In this document: positions 5,956 to 8,894 of the stretch, in pieces | Layout: each line of letters opens with the position of its first letter | Numbering within the stretch: the first letter of the stretch is position 1 | Source: an uncultured Collinsella sp. | GTDB lineage: Bacteria > Actinomycetota > Coriobacteriia > Coriobacteriales > Coriobacteriaceae | Assembly: GCA_902496375.1 (NCBI GenBank) | Contig: CABVAS010000052.1 | Location: forward strand, 1 to 8,894 | Length of the DNA stretch: 8,894 bases | Direction of reading: 5' to 3' | Notes under the pieces: model-generated | What the model was told of the DNA's origin: nothing | What the model saw: the letters and a program-made list of their open reading frames with translations, nothing else | Database searches by the model: none | Translations under genes and position numbers: made by a program

Positions 5956-6127
5956 GGGAAAGCTCATCCCGTTTTGTGTGTACAGAGTGGGATGCGGCTT
6001 CCCAAAGGTGCCGTTAGGGGAAACCACATCCCGGTTTATGCCCTTGAAATGGGATGTCGTTTCCCGGAGGGGGCCCAGCGGGAAACGGCATCCCATTCTG
6101 AGCCCGAAAAGTGGGATACGGTTTCCG
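5956..6127. repeat. Array of three 48-nt palindromic units with 62-bp period
   Basis: Units at 5956-6003, 6018-6065 and 6080-6127 are all 48 nt long, separated by 14-nt spacers, giving an exact 62-bp period. Each has a left arm like GGGAAACCACATCCC, an 18-nt loop and a right arm like GGGATGTCGTTTCCC. Arm complementarity is 12/15, 14/15 and 12/15 respectively. Loops and spacers differ between units, while the arms stay recognisably the same. Because all arms are related, the right arm of one unit can also pair with the left arm of the next, so alternative folds are possible. The period is not a multiple of three and no ribosome site is present, so this is not coding. It lies between the GGDEF start and the ABC operon terminator. 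Confidence 0.8.
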
Positions 6128-6136
6128 GCTGGCATG

Positions 6137-6172
6137 AAAAAAGCCCCCACAGCTCATATGAACTGCGGGGGC
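6137..6172 (-). terminator. Strong Rho-independent terminator of the ABC exporter operon
   Basis: A 30-nt near-perfect palindrome (6143-6172) begins GCCCCC and ends GGGGGC, giving up to 15 bp with two G-T wobbles and ATAT at the tip. On the minus strand it is followed directly by six Ts (plus-strand A-run 6137-6142). It lies about 125 nt past the stop of the 639-aa ABC protein, so the transcript has a long 3' untranslated region. Confidence 0.85.
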
Positions 6173-6205
6173 TTATGCGTTGCGGTGCATTGTGTTTGGG
6201 TCGTT

Positions 6206-6287
6206 GAGATGAGTCGATTTGCCCCGAAAGAGGAGGGCATTGACCTTAGGGTCATGCCCGACGAATGAGCGACAAATCGGCCATCTC
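6206..6287. other. Structured 3'-untranslated stretch of the ABC operon
   Basis: Nested complementary segments are seen. The outer stem is GAGATG (6206-6211) with CATCTC (6282-6287). After a small internal loop comes CGATTTG (6215-6221) with CAAATCG (6273-6279). Inside is a hairpin, GGGCAT-T-GACC paired with GGTC-ATGCCC (6235-6259), with one bulged T and a 4-nt loop. Transcribed leftward, this would be a compact fold between the ABC stop codon and the terminator. It may be part of an untranslated tail, a 3'-derived small RNA or a mobile repeat. Function is unknown. Confidence 0.45.
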
Positions 6288-6298
6288 GGCGAGCCGAA

Positions 6299-8218
6299 CT
6301 ACTCCAGCTCAAACGCTCCGGTATAGAGCTGGTAGTAATACCCGCGCTTGGCGATCAGCTCGTCGTGGTTGCCGCGCTCGATGATGCGGCCGTGGTCCAG
6401 ACAGATGATTGCGTCGGAGTTGCGTACGGTGGAGAGGCGGTGCGCGATGACAAACGTCGTGCGGCCTTCCATGAGCTTGTCCATGCCGGCCTGCACGATA
6501 GCCTCGGTGCGGGTATCGATGCTCGACGTGGCCTCGTCCAGAATCATTGCCGGCGGATCGGCGACGGCGGCGCGGGCGATCGAAATCAGCTGGCGCTGGC
6601 CCTGCGACAGCTGGGCGCCGTTGCCGGTGAGCATGGTGTCGTAGCCGTCGGGCAGGCGGGTGATAAAGTCGTCCGCGCCGGCGAGCTTGGCCGCCGCGAT
6701 GCACTCCTCGTCGGTAGCGTCCAGGTTGCCGTAGCGGATGTTATCCATCACAGTGCCGGTGAACAGGTTCACGTCCTGTAGCACGACGCCCAGCGAGCGG
6801 CGCAGGTCGGCCTTGCGGATCTTGTTGACGTTGATGCCGTCGTAGCGGATCTTGCCGTCGGCGATGTCGTAGAAGCGGTTGATGAGGTTGGTGATGGTCG
6901 TCTTGCCGGCACCGGTGGCGCCGACAAACGCGACCTTCTGGCCCGGCTTGGCAAACACGGACACGCCGTGCAACACCTCGTGGTCGGGCGTGTAGCCAAA
7001 GTCCACGTTGTCCATGACCAGATCGCCACGCAGCGGCACGTACTCAATTTCGCCGGTCGCGCGGTGCGGATGCTTCCACGCCCACATGCCGGTGTGGTGG
7101 TCGGCCTCCTCGAGCTGCCAAGTGTCGGGGTTGACCTGCGCGTTGACAAGCGTCACGTAGCCCTCGTCGGCCTCGGGCTCCTCGTCGAGCAGCTCAAAGA
7201 TGCGCTCGGCGCCGGCAAGGCCCATGACCACGGCGTTGATCTGCTGCGAGATCTGGCCGATCTGGCCGCAGAACTGCTTGGTCATGTTGAGGAACGGTAC
7301 CACGACGGCGATGGAAAGCGCCATGCCCGAGATGCTCAGGTTAGGCACGCCCAGCGCCAGGAAGATGCCGCCGGCTAACGCGACCAGCACGTAGAGCAGG
7401 TTGCCCAGGTTCATAAGGACGGGCATGAGGATGTTGGCGTACATGTTGGCCTTCTGCGAGACCTCGAAGAGCTTCTCGTTGCGCTCATCGAAATCGGCCT
7501 CGGCGGCGGACTCGTGGCAAAACGCCTTGACGACCTTCTGACCGTTCATGACCTCCTCGATATGACCTTCGACCACGCCGAGCTCGGTCTGCTGCGCAAT
7601 AAAGAGGCGCGCGGAGTTGGATCCGAGGAGCTTGGTCATAAAGGTCATAAAGGCGACGCCGGCAATGATGACCTGGCACATCCAAACGCTGTAGTACAGC
7701 ATGATGAAGAACACCGTGACGATGACGATGATCGTCATAAGCAGGTTGGGCAGCGACTGGCTGATCATCTGGCGCAGCGTGTCGATGTCGTTGGTGTAGT
7801 GGCTCATGATGTCGCCGCGCTGGTGCGTGTCGAAGTAGCGAATCGGCAGGTCCTGCATGCGGTTGAACATCTTCTCGCGCAGCTTCTCGAGCGAGCCCTG
7901 CGTGATGACGGCCATGGCGCGGTTCCAGAAGAGCGAAGACGCGACGCCCACGGCGTAGATGCAGCCGAGGGTAGTCACAAGCTTCAGAATTTTGGGCTGC
8001 GCGGCCGTCCAGTCGCCCGACTGCCATGATTCGCTGATGACCTGCAGCGCGCTCTGGAGAAACGTCGTGCCGATGGAGTTGATGACGGCGCAGAGCACCA
8101 CGCCGGCGACGACGAGGGGCAAAAGCACCGGGTAGAAGCCAAAGAGCATCTTGATGAGGCGCGTCATGGTGCCGCCCTTGCGGTTGCGTGCGTGCTCGGC
8201 GGTAGCGGCCTTACTCAT
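6299..8218 (-). CDS. ABC exporter half-transporter, canonical-site subunit (TM288/LmrD type)
   Basis: 639 aa: a six-helix exporter membrane domain (about residues 20-330) fused to an ATPase domain. Walker A is GATGAGKT (433-440), the Q-loop is Q481, the signature is LSQGQ (537-541), Walker B is MILDE with catalytic E562, and the switch histidine is H593 (IAHRLST). The signature departs from LSGGQ in the way seen in one half of heterodimeric exporters. About 45 extra residues (355-400, containing MWAWKHPH) lie between the membrane domain and ATPase, a linker I have seen in related clostridial and actinobacterial exporters. The ATG at 8218 has an excellent AAGGAGG site 8 nt upstream and overlaps the preceding ABC gene by 8 nt (ATGAGTAA), indicating coupled translation. 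A second in-frame ATG (residue 18) is possible but has weaker context. The pair should export a hydrophobic compound, drug, peptide or lipid. The substrate is not readable. Confidence 0.94.
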   Translation of the reverse strand: MSKAATAEHARNRKGGTMTRLIKMLFGFYPVLLPLVVAGVVLCAVINSIGTTFLQSALQVISESWQSGDWTAAQPKILKLVTTLGCIYAVGVASSLFWNRAMAVITQGSLEKLREKMFNRMQDLPIRYFDTHQRGDIMSHYTNDIDTLRQMISQSLPNLLMTIIVIVTVFFIMLYYSVWMCQVIIAGVAFMTFMTKLLGSNSARLFIAQQTELGVVEGHIEEVMNGQKVVKAFCHESAAEADFDERNEKLFEVSQKANMYANILMPVLMNLGNLLYVLVALAGGIFLALGVPNLSISGMALSIAVVVPFLNMTKQFCGQIGQISQQINAVVMGLAGAERIFELLDEEPEADEGYVTLVNAQVNPDTWQLEEADHHTGMWAWKHPHRATGEIEYVPLRGDLVMDNVDFGYTPDHEVLHGVSVFAKPGQKVAFVGATGAGKTTITNLINRFYDIADGKIRYDGINVNKIRKADLRRSLGVVLQDVNLFTGTVMDNIRYGNLDATDEECIAAAKLAGADDFITRLPDGYDTMLTGNGAQLSQGQRQLISIARAAVADPPAMILDEATSSIDTRTEAIVQAGMDKLMEGRTTFVIAHRLSTVRNSDAIICLDHGRIIERGNHDELIAKRGYYYQLYTGAFELE

Positions 8219-8894
8219 GTGCCTCGCCTCCTTCCTGGGTCTGGGTTTGCGATGCAGATGCCTCGGTGCCGGCTTCGACGGCCTCTTCGCCCTCGGCAGA
8301 CATCTTGTTCTGCGAGGTGAAGGTCTCGCGGTAGATCTCGCTCGTCTTGAGCAGCTCGTCGTGGTTACCGATCTGCGCGATACGGCCGCCCTCCATGACG
8401 ATGATGCGGTCTGCGTCCTGTACGGAGCTGATGCGCTGGGCGATGATGAGCTTGGTCGTGTTGGGCAGATAGCTTGCCAGCCCTGCGCGAATCTTGGCGT
8501 CGGTCTTGGTGTCGACGGCGCTGGTGGAGTCGTCCAGGATCAAGATCTTGGGGCGACGCAGCAGGGCGCGCGCAATGCACAGGCGCTGCTTCTGACCGCC
8601 CGAGACATTGGAGCCGCCCTGTTCGATCCAGGTGTCATAGCCCTTGGGGAAGCCGTCGACAAACTCGTCGGCGCAGGCCAGATGTGCCGCCTCGCGGACC
8701 TCCTCGTCGGTGGCGTTCGGGTCGCCCCAGCGCAGATTCTCGGCGATGGTGCCGCTAAACAGCACGTTTTTCTGTAGCACCATGGCCACTTGGTGGCGCA
8801 AGGCGTCCAAGTCGTAGTCGCGCACGTCCATGCCGCCCACGCGCACGGTGCCCTCGGTGGCGTCGTACAGGCGGGCGATGAGGTTTACAAGCGT
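8211..8894 (-). CDS. ABC exporter half-transporter, degenerate-site subunit (TM287/LmrC type), partial
   Basis: The reading frame runs open to the right edge, so only the last 227 residues are present. The first visible residues (TLVNLIARLYD) normally follow Walker A directly, so Walker A and the whole membrane domain lie outside. Visible (numbering from the edge): Q-loop Q41, signature NVSGGQ (96-101), Walker B ILILDD (117-122) and switch region IAQRISS (151-157). The catalytic glutamate is replaced by aspartate (D122) and the switch histidine by glutamine (Q153). Both changes are known hallmarks of the degenerate ATP site in heterodimeric exporters such as TM287/288. After the ATPase domain there is an acidic, Ser/Thr/Gln-rich tail of about 30 residues. 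The gene overlaps the 639-aa partner by 8 nt, and its end codes the partner's ribosome site. GTG codons such as the one ending at 8846 are internal, not the start. Confidence 0.93.
   Translation of the reverse strand, partial: TLVNLIARLYDATEGTVRVGGMDVRDYDLDALRHQVAMVLQKNVLFSGTIAENLRWGDPNATDEEVREAAHLACADEFVDGFPKGYDTWIEQGGSNVSGGQKQRLCIARALLRRPKILILDDSTSAVDTKTDAKIRAGLASYLPNTTKLIIAQRISSVQDADRIIVMEGGRIAQIGNHDELLKTSEIYRETFTSQNKMSAEGEEAVEAGTEASASQTQTQEGGEAHE

Noticed and set aside
5956..6127. CRISPR array
   Set aside because: The periodicity is suggestive, but the arms differ between units, the spacers are only 14 nt, there are three units and no cas gene is present.
5825..6268. A 147-codon plus-strand frame in the long intergenic region
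   Set aside because: It runs through the palindrome array, the minus-strand terminator and the folded tail. The array's 62-bp period does not keep frame and there is no ribosome site, so it is not a gene.

Overview
The window is GC-rich, and its densely packed genes read as typical of a high-GC gut anaerobe. Codon use, protein style and the intergenic palindromes suggest a coriobacterium such as Collinsella. That assignment is inference, because there is no rRNA or other marker gene here.

Layout. (1) Positions 200-3514 carry three co-oriented minus-strand genes, transcribed from right to left: a short-chain dehydrogenase (SDR), an oxalate/formate-antiporter-type (OFA) MFS transporter and a Gfo/Idh/MocA dehydrogenase. 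A probable terminator follows at 92-127. (2) A LysR-type regulator (3752-4630, +) is divergent from them. The shared 237-bp intergenic region holds candidate promoters for both directions and several dyads. The arrangement is the usual one of a LysR regulator controlling the adjacent divergent operon, here probably for uptake and stepwise NAD(P)-dependent oxidation or reduction of a small organic acid, polyol or sugar derivative. The substrate cannot be read from sequence. (3) A membrane-anchored GGDEF diguanylate cyclase (4674-5765, -) converges on the LysR gene. (4) Positions 5766-6298 have no gene. They contain an unusual array of three 48-nt imperfect palindromes with an exact 62-bp period (5956-6127), then a strong minus-strand terminator (6137-6172), then a structured stretch (6206-6287). 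(5) From 6299 to the right edge lie two overlapping minus-strand ABC exporter half-transporter genes, the second cut by the edge. Their nucleotide-binding motifs show a heterodimeric exporter with one degenerate and one canonical ATP site.

The genes belong to known families, and no clearly new protein system is visible. The least explained sequence is intergenic: the 62-bp-period palindrome array, the folded region after the ABC operon, and the 13-bp perfect hairpin between the MFS and Gfo genes.
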